The notes: generated by a model from the sequence alone, not told the origin. Counted from the first letter of the stretch, positions 33,423 through 43,151 are shown. The stretch is DNA of 57,485 nucleotides from an uncultured bacterium (GCA_905215555.1 CAJMQU010000030.1:1-57485); one strand, 5' to 3'. Numbers and translations are program-made.

Positions 33423-35288
33423 ATGGCTAAAGATTATACACTCGAAAAGCGGAAGTTGGTAATAGGTGGAGTGGCAATCGTGATTGTCATCATCTATATA
33501 ATGCGCCTTTTTGTGTTGCAAATCATGACTGACAGCTACAAAAAGAATGCAGACAGTAATGCCTTTCTCAATAAGATACAGTATCCTTCGCGTGGCGCGA
33601 TTTATGACCGTAACGGCAAATTGTTGGTATTCAACCAGCCGGCGTATGATATTACGTTTGTGCCGCGAGAGGTGACCCGACTCGATACCCTCGATTTCTG
33701 CCGTACATTGAATATTACCAAAGACCAGCTTCTCAAGAGGATGAAGGACGTGAAGAACCGCTGGATGAATCCTGGTTACTCCAGATATACGCATCAGGTC
33801 TTTATGACGCAACTTTCGGCAGAAGAGTGCGGTGTCTTCCAGGAAAAACTTTTCAAATTCCCCGGTTTCTACATCCAGAGGCGTACGATCCGGCAATATA
33901 CTTATGATGTTGCCGGACATGCTTTGGGAGATATCGGTGAAGTATCAATGAAAGATATCGAGACGGATGACTATTATATTCGTGGTGACTATATAGGAAA
34001 GCAGGGAATTGAAAAGTCTTATGAGAAATACTTGCGTGGAGAGAAGGGAGTTGAAATTCTGCTTCGTGATGCACACGGACGTATTCAGGGTCATTATATG
34101 GATGGAAAACTGGATCGTTCGTCTGTGCCGGGTAAGAATCTGACGTTAGGATTGGATATTGAGTTACAGAGATTGGGCGAGCGTCTGATGAAAAATAAAA
34201 TCGGTGCGATTGTAGCCATTGAACCGGAGACGGGTGAAATTCTTTGTCTTGTATCAGCCCCGAACTTTGATCCGCACTTGATGATTGGCCGCCAACGTGG
34301 AAAAAATCATCAGATGTTGCAGATGGATAAGCAGAAACCGCTATTGAATCGGGCCATTATGGGCTCTTATCCGCCGGGGTCTACTTTTAAGACAGCGCAG
34401 GCTTTGACTTTCCTACAGGAAGGAATAATTCAACCCTCTACGTCTTTTCCTTGTTCACACGGATTTATATACGGTGGTTTACGCGTAGGTTGTCACGGTC
34501 ATGGATCGCCGTTGCCGCTGATACCGGCAATTGCAACTTCTTGTAACGCTTATTTTTGCTGGGGACTTTATCGTATGTTTGGTGATCGGAAGTATGGTTC
34601 GCCACAAAATGCAATTACGGTATGGAAAGATCACATGGTTTCTCAAGGATTCGGATATAAATTGGGTACAGATCTTCCTGGAGAAAAACGTGGATTTATT
34701 CCGAATGCGGGTGTTTATGATAGAGCCTATCGCGGTTCGTGGAACGGGCTGACGGTAATTAGTATTTCTATCGGCCAGGGTGAGGTGTTGAGCACTCCCT
34801 TGCAGATGGCGAATCTGGCAGCTACTATTGCTAATCGTGGTTATTTCGTAACTCCTCATATTGTAAAGGAAATACAGGATGCAGAGCTGGACAGTATTTA
34901 TCGGGAACGCCGCTATACTTCCATTGAGCGTCAGTATTATGAGGAAATAGTAGAAGGAATGCGGGCAGCCGTAACGGGAGTCACCGGAAGTGCCACTTGC
35001 CGTATTGCAGGAACGATTCTGCCGGATGTGGAAATTTGCGGAAAGACCGGTACGGCGCAAAACCGTGGACATGACCACTCCGCATTTATTGGTTTTGCAC
35101 CTATGGACAAGCCGAAGATTGCCATTGCCGTCTATGTCGAGAATGGCGGTTGGGGAGCTACTTATGGAGTGCCTTACGGTGCTTTGATGATGGAACAATA
35201 TTTGAACGGAAAACTTTCGCCTGCCAGTGAGGCACGGGCGGAAGAAATGAGTAACCGTGTTATAATGTATGGTAACGAGGAGAGATAG
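33423..35288 (+). CDS. mrdA: penicillin-binding protein 2 (elongation-specific transpeptidase)
   Basis: A 621-residue class B PBP: short cytosolic N-terminus, TM helix (about 12-33), dimerisation/pedestal domain, and transpeptidase domain with the three motifs S320-T-F-K, S373-C-N and K541-T-G. It cross-links peptidoglycan in the periplasm during cell elongation, paired with the SEDS glycosyltransferase RodA encoded next. The two genes overlap by 20 bases, which fits a fixed stoichiometry. Confidence 0.96.
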   Translation: MAKDYTLEKRKLVIGGVAIVIVIIYIMRLFVLQIMTDSYKKNADSNAFLNKIQYPSRGAIYDRNGKLLVFNQPAYDITFVPREVTRLDTLDFCRTLNITKDQLLKRMKDVKNRWMNPGYSRYTHQVFMTQLSAEECGVFQEKLFKFPGFYIQRRTIRQYTYDVAGHALGDIGEVSMKDIETDDYYIRGDYIGKQGIEKSYEKYLRGEKGVEILLRDAHGRIQGHYMDGKLDRSSVPGKNLTLGLDIELQRLGERLMKNKIGAIVAIEPETGEILCLVSAPNFDPHLMIGRQRGKNHQMLQMDKQKPLLNRAIMGSYPPGSTFKTAQALTFLQEGIIQPSTSFPCSHGFIYGGLRVGCHGHGSPLPLIPAIATSCNAYFCWGLYRMFGDRKYGSPQNAITVWKDHMVSQGFGYKLGTDLPGEKRGFIPNAGVYDRAYRGSWNGLTVISISIGQGEVLSTPLQMANLAATIANRGYFVTPHIVKEIQDAELDSIYRERRYTSIERQYYEEIVEGMRAAVTGVTGSATCRIAGTILPDVEICGKTGTAQNRGHDHSAFIGFAPMDKPKIAIAVYVENGGWGATYGVPYGALMMEQYLNGKLSPASEARAEEMSNRVIMYGNEER

Positions 35289-36735
35289 TATATGGAAATC
35301 ATTGGATTGGGTAACGATTTGCGTTTATCTGATTCTTATTGTATTCGGATGGTTCAGTGTCTGCGGGGCAAGTTATGACTATGGCGACCGTGATTTCTGG
35401 GATTTTTCTACTCGTGCAGGTAAACAGTTGGTCTGGATTATCTGCTCTTTCGGCTTGGGGTTTGTGCTGCTGATGCTGGAAGATGATATTTATGACATGT
35501 TTGCCTATCTGATTTACATAGCGCTTGTCATATTGCTTGTGGTCACCATATTTATAGCCCCTGATACCAAAGGTTCACGTTCGTGGTTGGTGATGGGGCC
35601 TGTCAGTTTGCAACCGGCGGAGTTTGCCAAGTTTGCTACGGCATTGGCACTTGCCAAATACATGAATTCCTATTCGTTCACAATGAAGAATTGGAAGAAT
35701 ATACTGATGATGGTTTTCCTGATCCTGTTTCCGATGATATTGATTATCCTGCAACGGGAAACAGGCTCTGCATTGGTATATACTGCATTTTTCCTGGTGT
35801 TGTACCGGGAGGGGATGCCGGGTGTGGTGTTGTTCTCCGGTTTGTGTGCGGTTGTCTATTTTGTAGTGGGAATCCGCTTCGATCAGGTCTTTATTGCCGA
35901 TACCCCGACACCGATAGGGGAGTTTGCGGTACTGTCTATGGTGTTGTTGTCTGCCGCAGGTATGGTATGGGTGTATAAAAAAAAATGGGAACCTGTGCGT
36001 AATATATTATTGGTTACGTTGGGAGTATTGCTGATAGCTTATATTATTTCAGAGTACGTAGTTCCGTTCAATCTTGTTTGGGTGCAATGGAGCTTGTGTG
36101 TGCTGGTAGTCGGTTATCTGATTTTTCTTTCTTTAAGTGAGCGCCACCTTAGTTATTTCCTAATAGGTTTGTTTGCCATAGGCTCTATCGGTTTCCTGTA
36201 TTCAAGTGACTATTTCTTCAATAAGGTACTTGAACCGCACCAACAGATACGTATTAAAGTCGTACTGGGGATGGAAGAAGACTTGGCCGGTGCCGGATAT
36301 AATGTGAACCAGTCCAAGATTGCTATCGGTTCGGGAGGATTGACTGGAAAGGGTTTCCTGAATGGTACGCAAACTAAATTGAAGTATGTCCCCGAACAGG
36401 ATACGGACTTTATTTTCTGTACGGTGGGGGAAGAGGAAGGATTTGTAGGGTCTACTGCCGTGTTGCTTTTATTCCTTATATTGATACTTCGTCTGATAGC
36501 TGTGGCGGAGCGGCAACCTTCTGCCTTTGGCAGAGTGTATGGCTATTCGGTGGTCAGCATATTCTTGTTCCACTTGTTTATTAATATAGGTATGGTGTTG
36601 GGATTGACACCTGTGATTGGTATTCCACTGCCATTCTTCAGTTATGGTGGTTCTTCGTTATGGGGCTTTACCATCCTGCTGTTTATTTTCCTGCGGATTG
36701 ATGCAGGACGTAAGAAAAGACTTTCAGCGTTTTAG
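35269..36735 (+). CDS. rodA: RodA, SEDS peptidoglycan glycosyltransferase
   Basis: A 488-residue polytopic membrane protein with about ten TM helices and the SEDS signature near the C-terminus ('VLGLTPVIGIPLPFFSYGGSS', residues about 440-460). It polymerises lipid II for lateral wall growth with PBP2. The start overlaps mrdA by 20 bases. The 3' end overlaps the convergent gldH gene by 12 bases with no terminator between them. The loop between helices in the middle of the protein is longer than in E. coli RodA, as in other Bacteroidetes. Confidence 0.95.
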   Translation: MVTRRDSIWKSLDWVTICVYLILIVFGWFSVCGASYDYGDRDFWDFSTRAGKQLVWIICSFGLGFVLLMLEDDIYDMFAYLIYIALVILLVVTIFIAPDTKGSRSWLVMGPVSLQPAEFAKFATALALAKYMNSYSFTMKNWKNILMMVFLILFPMILIILQRETGSALVYTAFFLVLYREGMPGVVLFSGLCAVVYFVVGIRFDQVFIADTPTPIGEFAVLSMVLLSAAGMVWVYKKKWEPVRNILLVTLGVLLIAYIISEYVVPFNLVWVQWSLCVLVVGYLIFLSLSERHLSYFLIGLFAIGSIGFLYSSDYFFNKVLEPHQQIRIKVVLGMEEDLAGAGYNVNQSKIAIGSGGLTGKGFLNGTQTKLKYVPEQDTDFIFCTVGEEEGFVGSTAVLLLFLILILRLIAVAERQPSAFGRVYGYSVVSIFLFHLFINIGMVLGLTPVIGIPLPFFSYGGSSLWGFTILLFIFLRIDAGRKKRLSAF

Positions 36736-37209
36736 TTTGATTCCTACGTCATTGATACCGGGCAGAACTTCGTCGGGCAGGAGATGCATAATCTTGAAAC
36801 GATATTCTCCGGCTTTTCCTATGTGGATAAGTCCTGCATGAAGTGTTGACTGGTATAATCCCCCCCAGCCGTCACCTAACCAGATTCCGTCACTGTCGGC
36901 AAGTTTCATCTCTAACGTATCCCTTTTAATGTTTTGAGCTTCCGGGCTGTCGTAATAGATAAGCAGGGGTAGGTTCTGATAAGGATAATTGTTACGGTTT
37001 CTGATTTCTACGGATATATTGTAGAGAGTAGCAGAATCAGGAATTGTGACGTTGAAGAATAGGGTATCTTTCCGCTGCCAACCTTCCGTCGGTAGGGATT
37101 GAAAGGTGTGATATACTGTCTGTTTGTCGCAAGCCATGCAAAGGCTTGCAGCAAACAGTAGTATCAAACTCTTTCTGAGAGACTTCTTATACTTGAGCAG
37201 GCTTTTCAT
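36724..37209 (-). CDS. gldH: GldH family lipoprotein
   Basis: A 161-residue lipoprotein with signal peptide and lipobox LCMAC (Cys27). The mature part has the GldH pattern 'TLFFNVTIPDSATLYNISVEIRNRNNYPYQNL' (split here across residues about 52-85). GldH is needed for gliding in flavobacteria, yet homologues persist in non-motile Bacteroides, so its role here is unknown. The start at 37209 lies 23 bases inside the end of the upstream PSP1-domain gene. The longer in-frame extension is out-of-frame reading of that gene and is rejected. Confidence 0.88.
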   Translation of the reverse strand: MKSLLKYKKSLRKSLILLFAASLCMACDKQTVYHTFQSLPTEGWQRKDTLFFNVTIPDSATLYNISVEIRNRNNYPYQNLPLLIYYDSPEAQNIKRDTLEMKLADSDGIWLGDGWGGLYQSTLHAGLIHIGKAGEYRFKIMHLLPDEVLPGINDVGIKLKR

Positions 37210-38608
37210 TTCCGGCTGTTTTCTCTCCTTGTTGTTTGGGTGGATTGGGCTTGACCACATTCTCACGTTGTCCGTCTCCACGTTGCCCGTCTCCACGTCC
37301 ACGATTATTTTTGGGTCTGTTACGCCTTGATTGGTCTCCTTGCGGGCGATCTCCTTGCGACTTGGGCTGATTACCTTGTTGTCTGGGTTGGTCACCCTGA
37401 GTTTTGGTGCCGTTTTGGGGTCTGGAGTCACCTTGCGGGCGTTGTCGGGATTGTTGCTCTGCAGGTTGGTTGGGATTTCCTTTTTTCCTTTTCTTACGGT
37501 TGTTGTTACCATTTCCACCACCGTTATTCTCTCCGCCGTTTTTACCTTTACGGCTACGGTCGAAGCGGGTCAGGCTTTCCTGTTCCAGTAAGTCTACGGG
37601 TTTCTTGGGCTCTGTATGGCGCGTCTCTTCTATAAGGCTGTCAGGTTTGGTGCCCCGTTTGTTCATTCCGATGATTTCGAATGCACGCTTGCCGCTGATG
37701 GTTACCAGGTTGGCAGGAATATTCTTGTCGGTAGAATAGGTTATCTGGTTATTCAGAATATCCGCCTTGAAGAAGTAGAATGTCCCATCTTTGGTTTCCA
37801 ACTCAATCTCTTTCGAGGGAAGACGTTTCTGGGCTTCTACGTAACAATCCACTTCGTAGTTGAGGCAGCATTTCAGTTTGGCGCATTGTCCCGCTAATTT
37901 TTGCGGATTAAGTGAGATATCCTGGTAGCGTGCTGCACTTGTAGATACGGACACGAAAGAAGTCATCCAGGTGGCACAGCAAAGTTCGCGTCCGCAAGGG
38001 CCGATCCCGCCTATACGTCCGGCTTCTTGGCGTGCACCGATTTGTTTCATTTCGATACGCACATGGAAAGCGTCTGCCAGTACTTTAATCAATTGGCGGA
38101 AATCCACGCGTTCGTCGGCAATGTAATAGAAGATTGCCTTATTGCCGTCTCCCTGATATTCCACATCACCGATTTTCATATTAAGGTTCAAGTTGAGAGC
38201 TATTTGGCGGGCGCGTATCATGGTACTGTGTTCCCGGCCTTTTGCCTCATTATACTTGTCCATATCCACCTGTTTGGCTTTGCGGTAGATGCGCTTGATG
38301 TCGGCTTCGGATTTGATATTTACTTTCCGCATTTGCAATGGAACGAGCCTGCCGGTCAGGGTTACTTCGCCGATGTCATGCCCCGGCGTTGCTTCTACGG
38401 CCACGATGTCTCCTTTTTCCAGAGGTATATGGTTGCTGTTCCGGTAATACCCTTTGCGGGTATTTTTGAATTGCACCTCTACCATGTCGCTTTCTTCCGC
38501 ATTTCCGGGAATATCAGCAAGCCAGTCGTAAGTGTTCAGTTGCTTATCCTGCTTGCAGCAACTTTTGCAACAGAGACCTCCACTTCCGTTATGTAGTTTA
38601 AAATCCAT
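37187..38608 (-). CDS. PSP1/RicT-like domain protein with disordered C-terminal tail
   Basis: A 473-residue protein. An N-terminal Cys-rich start ('LCCKSCCKQD') is followed by the PSP1/YaaT-RicT domain with conserved cysteines ('GGIGPCGRELCCATW', 'KLAGQCAKLKCCLNYE'). In Bacillus RicT works in the RicAFT iron-sulfur complex on RNase Y and mRNA maturation. The tail from about residue 345 is low complexity: Gly/Asn, basic KKRKK, then Gln/Arg/Gly/Asp repeats (RPQGDSRPQNG, QGDQPRQQG), suggesting RNA binding or condensate behaviour. It lies in an operon metF-holB-this-gldH; the downstream gldH start is inside it. Confidence 0.87.
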   Translation of the reverse strand: MDFKLHNGSGGLCCKSCCKQDKQLNTYDWLADIPGNAEESDMVEVQFKNTRKGYYRNSNHIPLEKGDIVAVEATPGHDIGEVTLTGRLVPLQMRKVNIKSEADIKRIYRKAKQVDMDKYNEAKGREHSTMIRARQIALNLNLNMKIGDVEYQGDGNKAIFYYIADERVDFRQLIKVLADAFHVRIEMKQIGARQEAGRIGGIGPCGRELCCATWMTSFVSVSTSAARYQDISLNPQKLAGQCAKLKCCLNYEVDCYVEAQKRLPSKEIELETKDGTFYFFKADILNNQITYSTDKNIPANLVTISGKRAFEIIGMNKRGTKPDSLIEETRHTEPKKPVDLLEQESLTRFDRSRKGKNGGENNGGGNGNNNRKKRKKGNPNQPAEQQSRQRPQGDSRPQNGTKTQGDQPRQQGNQPKSQGDRPQGDQSRRNRPKNNRGRGDGQRGDGQRENVVKPNPPKQQGEKTAGNEKPAQV

Positions 38609-38652
38609 CTTTCTATTTATGATTTAGCTATTTACAATTATATATCTGGTTT

Positions 38653-39771
38653 CTACTGTTTCAGTAGAACAATCATTTTCAATGAAAAATCAAAGAATAC
38701 CATACGGGCATTCACGTTTTGCTCGATGTGTATCTGGGCTTCACTCAGTTCATCCATCATTCCCATCACATTCCGTTCGTTGATGAAAGGAGCGAAGCGG
38801 GTGGCAAAATTCTGTTCGGGCAAAGTCATATAATTCATCTCCTTGCGATGCAGGTTGTAGATGAAGTTTTCGCGTATCATACGCTGGGCGTATGTCAGGA
38901 AATTCTTTTGCCGTTCGCGTCCCATGCCTGCAAGCTGTTCACTCCACTGTTTCATCTCCCGTATCTTCCGTTGATAGGATAGACGCATAAGGCTGACAAA
39001 GAGTTCAAAGAATAACTCATTTTCCTCATTCAGATGGATGGTTTCCAGTGCTTTAATAAAGTCACCGTTGGCAAGATGCGCCAGAGTGAAACTATCGTTA
39101 GGGCGTACACCGTATTTTTGTTGTAAAGCGTTGGCAATATCAACTTCCTCTATTTTGCGGATGTTGAAACGCTGCGTACGGCTCAGGATGGTAGGCAAAA
39201 TCATGTCCGGAGTTTCGGATATCAGTAGGAACACAGTCTTCTCAGGTGGTTCTTCCAAAAGCTTCAATAGCTTATTGGCACAGACTACGTGCATTTTCTC
39301 AGGCAACCATACGATAGTAACTTTATATCCGCCTTCGCTTGATTTCAAACTCAGTTTCCGTACTATTTCATCACTTTCTTTGGCATAGATGATGGCTTGC
39401 CCGTTTTCGGCATCCATTTCATTCAACCAGTGGTTAAGACTGAAATAGGGACTGTGCAGAACCAAATGCCGCCAGTCGGCTATGTAATCGTCACAAACCT
39501 CTTTCTTTCCTTTCTTCACGATGGGGAAGACAAAGTGCACATCCGGATGCACTAGTTTGTTCCATTTCACGCAGGAAGGGCAAGTGCCGCAAGCATCCGT
39601 TTCAGTGCGGTTCGGACAACAAATGTAACGGGCATAGGCCATTGCCAGCGGGAGTTTTCCTATTCCCGACGGACCGCAAAATAGTTGCGCATGAGGAATA
39701 CGTCCCTCTCGCACTTCTTGTCTTAATCGCTCTTTAGCAGCCTCTTGTCCTATTACATCTTTGAAAAACAC
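38653..39771 (-). CDS. holB: DNA polymerase III subunit delta' (clamp loader)
   Basis: A 372-residue AAA+ clamp-loader subunit. The N-terminus (MFFKDVIGQEAAKERL) leads to the P-loop-like GPSGIGKL (about 34-41). The zinc module has CCPNRTETDACGTCPSC spacing (four Cys). The 'TILSRTQRF' SRC-like sensor follows at about 198-206. It opens the sliding clamp with delta and tau/gamma during replication. It lies 44 bases upstream of the PSP1-domain gene, the same pairing as holB-yaaT in Bacillus. Confidence 0.93.
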   Translation of the reverse strand: MFFKDVIGQEAAKERLRQEVREGRIPHAQLFCGPSGIGKLPLAMAYARYICCPNRTETDACGTCPSCVKWNKLVHPDVHFVFPIVKKGKKEVCDDYIADWRHLVLHSPYFSLNHWLNEMDAENGQAIIYAKESDEIVRKLSLKSSEGGYKVTIVWLPEKMHVVCANKLLKLLEEPPEKTVFLLISETPDMILPTILSRTQRFNIRKIEEVDIANALQQKYGVRPNDSFTLAHLANGDFIKALETIHLNEENELFFELFVSLMRLSYQRKIREMKQWSEQLAGMGRERQKNFLTYAQRMIRENFIYNLHRKEMNYMTLPEQNFATRFAPFINERNVMGMMDELSEAQIHIEQNVNARMVFFDFSLKMIVLLKQ

Positions 39772-39844
39772 GATATTCTTAGAATTTAATTATTGATTAC
39801 CAATTGCATTATCCCAACTCTCTACTCTTCATTTTCAACTTCAC

Positions 39845-40798
39845 TTAGTAGACCTGTTTTGCGACTTCCTTTATGCTATCTACTGCACCAATGGAGTAGA
39901 AATGGATGCTGGGAACGCCATGTCCCATCAGTTCTTTACATTGCTGCACACACCATTCGATACCCACTTGTTTGGCCTCTTCGTCTGTCTTGCACTTCAT
40001 CGCTTCGCGTGCCAGCTCTTCGGGCAAGTCCACTTTGAAGGTTTTGGGAATCATACTGATTTGTGATATCTTCTTGAATGGTTTGATACCGGGGATGATG
40101 GGAATGGTGACACCGGCTTTCCGGGCACGTTCCACAAAGTCGAAATATTTCCGGTTATCATAGAAAAGTTGGGTAACGGCATATTCCGCACCAGCTTCCA
40201 TCTTTTGTTTCAACCAATAAATGTCAGTATCTATGTTGGGAGCTTCTTCATGTTTTTCGGGATAGCATGCCACACCATAAGAGAATGGTGTTTTAGTTAT
40301 CTTCATTTCCGAACCATCTACGAAGATGCCTTTATTGAAGTTATTGATCTGTTCTTGCAATTCGATGGCGTGGTGATAACCGTCGCCTTCGGGAGTAAAG
40401 GCAGACTCGTGTTTCGCCTTATCTCCACGCAATACCAGCAAATCAGTAATGCCAAGAAATTGTAAATCGAGCAACACATATTCTGTCTCTTCGCGGGTGA
40501 AGCCACTGCAAAGAATATGCGGAACTACGGTGATATTGTATTTATTCTGGATAGCACCGGCCACAGCTACGGTTCCCGGACGACGGCGCAAGCGGTTACG
40601 CTGAAACAAGCCATTGCCCAAGTCTTTGTATACGTATTCACTGCGATGCGTGGTTATATTGATGTATTTCGGGTCAAATTCCCGTAAAGTATCTATGGTT
40701 TCGTACAGCTTCTCGATGCCTGTGCCTTTCAGCGGTGGCAGTATTTCAAAGGAGAAAGCTGTCTTCTCGTTGCTGTGTATCAGGTCGATAATTCTCAT
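39845..40798 (-). CDS. metF: methylenetetrahydrofolate reductase
   Basis: A 317-residue TIM-barrel flavoenzyme that reduces 5,10-methylene-THF to 5-methyl-THF for methionine synthesis in the cytosol. The MetF pattern is clear: 'FSFEILPPLKGTG' with the catalytic Glu near residue 18, 'LVLRGDK' and 'GAEYAVTQLFYDN'. It is first in the metF-holB-PSP1-gldH run. A -7 box TATTTTTG lies at 40850-40857, and an inverted repeat covers the start codon. Confidence 0.95.
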   Translation of the reverse strand: MRIIDLIHSNEKTAFSFEILPPLKGTGIEKLYETIDTLREFDPKYINITTHRSEYVYKDLGNGLFQRNRLRRRPGTVAVAGAIQNKYNITVVPHILCSGFTREETEYVLLDLQFLGITDLLVLRGDKAKHESAFTPEGDGYHHAIELQEQINNFNKGIFVDGSEMKITKTPFSYGVACYPEKHEEAPNIDTDIYWLKQKMEAGAEYAVTQLFYDNRKYFDFVERARKAGVTIPIIPGIKPFKKISQISMIPKTFKVDLPEELAREAMKCKTDEEAKQVGIEWCVQQCKELMGHGVPSIHFYSIGAVDSIKEVAKQVY

Positions 40799-40872
40799 TT
40801 CTTTTTCGTTGTCTTTGTTCGGTGAACAAAACTATTTGTACATTGGGAACAAAAATACGAAAAAGAAATGAG
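40794..40872 (-). promoter_or_regulatory. metF control region: -7 box and 16-bp inverted repeat over the start codon
   Basis: CTCATTTCTTTTTCGT (40794-40809) and ACGAAAAAGAAATGAG (40857-40872) are perfect reverse complements. The first includes the metF ATG (40796-40798). The minus-strand -7 box TATTTTTG is at 40850-40857. Transcripts starting at that promoter carry only one arm. Read-through from the fimbrillin gene would carry both and could hide the metF start. Confidence 0.6.
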
Positions 40873-40891
40873 ATATGCTTTTTTTATCCGG

Positions 40892-42778
40892 CTATTCTTT
40901 TATACAACGTACGAAAAGAGCGTTGCTCTCTGGTTTGCAGTCAATAAGTTGGACGTTGGCTGCTATGCTTGTCAGAAGAATTACTTTATCTGCCAAAGTG
41001 AATTTGGAGTCTCCACTTATCCAATAACCTGCTGAAGAGCCTGCATTTACAAGGGTCGTTTTATTGTCTTTACCGCTGTATAATCCATAAGCACCTCCAT
41101 TGAATCCTGTCTCATTTGTTGCGAGATAACTCCCATCATTAGTTTTCCACTTTCCTGCTTCTAACAAGATGGCTTTATCGTTAATATATTCTGTTAATAA
41201 ATTCCACTCTTTTACATTAGGTATCTTCCAAAGTTCAGGTGCCAATTCATTGATAAGAAGGGCATCTCCATTATAAAAATAAACATCCTGCCCTGTTGAA
41301 TGAAAGTATCCGGCTCCTTGTCCGAATTCCGTTATTTCCTTTATATTGCTACCATCCCTATAAGTTGTGGCCTGTAAGTTCTCTTTCATCCAATACTGCG
41401 TACCGATTTTTACTATCGGATAAGTTTTCAGTTGTCCGCCCCGTATATCTCGGAGCATATAGCTGCTGACGTTGACTGTTGCAGGTGTTTCGGGCTTTTT
41501 TATGGTAATTTTACCTTCACTGTCGATGTAAAATGTTTCAATTGGATACGAACTTCCGGATGTATAGTTTAACGTGTTATCGGTAAGATTCCAATTAACC
41601 GTTCCCCCATGCACTTTTTCAGCTTTATCCAGAAGTTGCAATACGGTTCCTTTATCTAATTGTGTCCGTTTATTTGTTACCGGATAAACAACGATGGCAC
41701 GTGAGGCAAGATCGTTACTAGGTGATGACAAGTATTCTTTGCAGATTTCCGCCACGACTTGTCCTCCTTGGTGCACTTGATAGATGTCTGATGTTTTGAA
41801 GGACAGCGCTGCAATGTGGATGGAAGTAATTTGGTAGCTGTTTTCACTTTCTTCCTGTGTCAGATCTCCCCAGTTCTCTATTTCTCCTGTTATTCCACAG
41901 AGCGTATTACTGGCATTTTGTAGTGCTTTGATGGATATGACACACTGTTTATTGCTACTTAGTGAATTTATGGATATAGGGCAAGTATATATTTTCCCAT
42001 TCCAGTCGATGGTAAAAAACAAGTCATCTGAGGATGTTTCCTGTGGGACGACGATAAATTCTTTACCTGTCAGTTTGTCCTTTTCCTTTTTCCAGGTGCC
42101 GTGTGGGATAATGTCACTCTTCGTATGGTGGTTAATTAGCTTTTTCTCCTTTAGGTCATAATCAGCTTGAGTATAAAAGCCGCTTGCTACAATCTGTGGA
42201 TTTTCCAGGAGCATATTGTCTATGTCTTCTCCCTCTTGTGGCAATAATTCTATTTTCAGTTTGGCAAATTTATGTTGGAATTTAAGCTGCACAGCATTGT
42301 TACTGCTGGCTACTTCCCCCTTTTCTGCTATTAAGAAGTCTGATTTGAAGAAGTTGTCACCGGCACTTTGGTTGGTTTGTACGGCTATGTTGAGTGATGA
42401 ATTCTGTGCGGCGATTCCTCCTTTTTGATAGGGATAATAGCTGATAAAATCCAGAGTTGCATCTCCTTCCGGATAAAAGACTGTTTCTTCGGGTATGAAC
42501 TGGTTGTTTTCGCCACATTCTAATTTAAGGTTATCGATATAACGTTGCTCATTGATGGTTGTGCCGGATAGCATGGCGAATAAACCGATTTGTTCTCCTG
42601 CCTCGAAACTGTTTCCGTTGATTCTTGTGTTCACTTTACTGATAGTAGTGGAGAACGTGATAGGAATGGTTCCGGGAGAAACTTCTGATTCGATTTCGTT
42701 AACGCAGGAAGTGCTTAAGAGAAGAGCGCAACAGATTAAGGATTTTACTCCATCCTTTCTAAACTTTGTTTTATCCAT
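40892..42778 (-). CDS. fimbrillin family lipoprotein with C-terminal FISUMP domain
   Basis: A 628-residue surface lipoprotein with lipobox LLSTSC (Cys25). An N-terminal fimbrillin/Mfa-like region is seen (about 35-310; 'PITFSTTISKVNTRINGNSFEAGEQIGLFA', 'YYPYQKGGIAAQ', 'FQHKFAKLKIEL'). The C-terminal FISUMP module (about 455-628) runs from 'PIVKIGTQYWMKENLQATTYRDGS' to 'GYWISGD' and 'ALFVRCIKE'. Fimbrillin-like proteins build or cap type V pili or serve as cell-surface adhesins. No other fimbrial genes are adjacent. Quoted stretches are shown only to locate the domains; AT content is higher than in neighbours, suggesting accessory status. Confidence 0.88.
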   Translation of the reverse strand: MDKTKFRKDGVKSLICCALLLSTSCVNEIESEVSPGTIPITFSTTISKVNTRINGNSFEAGEQIGLFAMLSGTTINEQRYIDNLKLECGENNQFIPEETVFYPEGDATLDFISYYPYQKGGIAAQNSSLNIAVQTNQSAGDNFFKSDFLIAEKGEVASSNNAVQLKFQHKFAKLKIELLPQEGEDIDNMLLENPQIVASGFYTQADYDLKEKKLINHHTKSDIIPHGTWKKEKDKLTGKEFIVVPQETSSDDLFFTIDWNGKIYTCPISINSLSSNKQCVISIKALQNASNTLCGITGEIENWGDLTQEESENSYQITSIHIAALSFKTSDIYQVHQGGQVVAEICKEYLSSPSNDLASRAIVVYPVTNKRTQLDKGTVLQLLDKAEKVHGGTVNWNLTDNTLNYTSGSSYPIETFYIDSEGKITIKKPETPATVNVSSYMLRDIRGGQLKTYPIVKIGTQYWMKENLQATTYRDGSNIKEITEFGQGAGYFHSTGQDVYFYNGDALLINELAPELWKIPNVKEWNLLTEYINDKAILLEAGKWKTNDGSYLATNETGFNGGAYGLYSGKDNKTTLVNAGSSAGYWISGDSKFTLADKVILLTSIAANVQLIDCKPESNALFVRCIKE

Positions 42779-43143
42779 TATTAAATAGTATTGTGGAATA
42801 CTTATATAGTAGTCCGGTTATATTTACGGTTTTACTAAGGTTATTAATGTTCCAGAATATCGTTGGATTGAGTAGGACCATAATCGGTATGGAAAAGTCT
42901 GCCGGCTTTAGTATGCTAATTACTTGAAGTCACGTTTGAATTCAGGTTCTATTCTTTCTTTGATGTTTTTCTACACTGATTAACAGTAATAGGCGCCAAA
43001 GATAAAATAATATTTCTGAATGTGAAATGAAAAGAGGTGTTTATGTTAATAGTTTTACCTATTTCACTTTGTATGAAGAGGATAAATAAACGGCTTTTAC
43101 CCTACATTTTCATTCTTTCGCGGGAGATTTCAAAATTATCGCG
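42779..43143. other. divergent intergenic region, fimbrillin gene / metA
   Basis: AT-rich spacer of about 365 bases. I see no open frame of interest, no RNA gene and no recognisable riboswitch. No clear minus-strand promoter for the fimbrillin gene could be picked. Confidence 0.5.
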
Positions 43144-43151
43144 TACCTTTG
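43144..43151 (+). promoter_or_regulatory. -7 box of the metA operon
   Basis: An exact TACCTTTG lies 30 bases before the metA ATG. No good TTTG at 19-21 bases upstream. The leader would be about 20 bases, too short for a SAM riboswitch. Confidence 0.5.
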
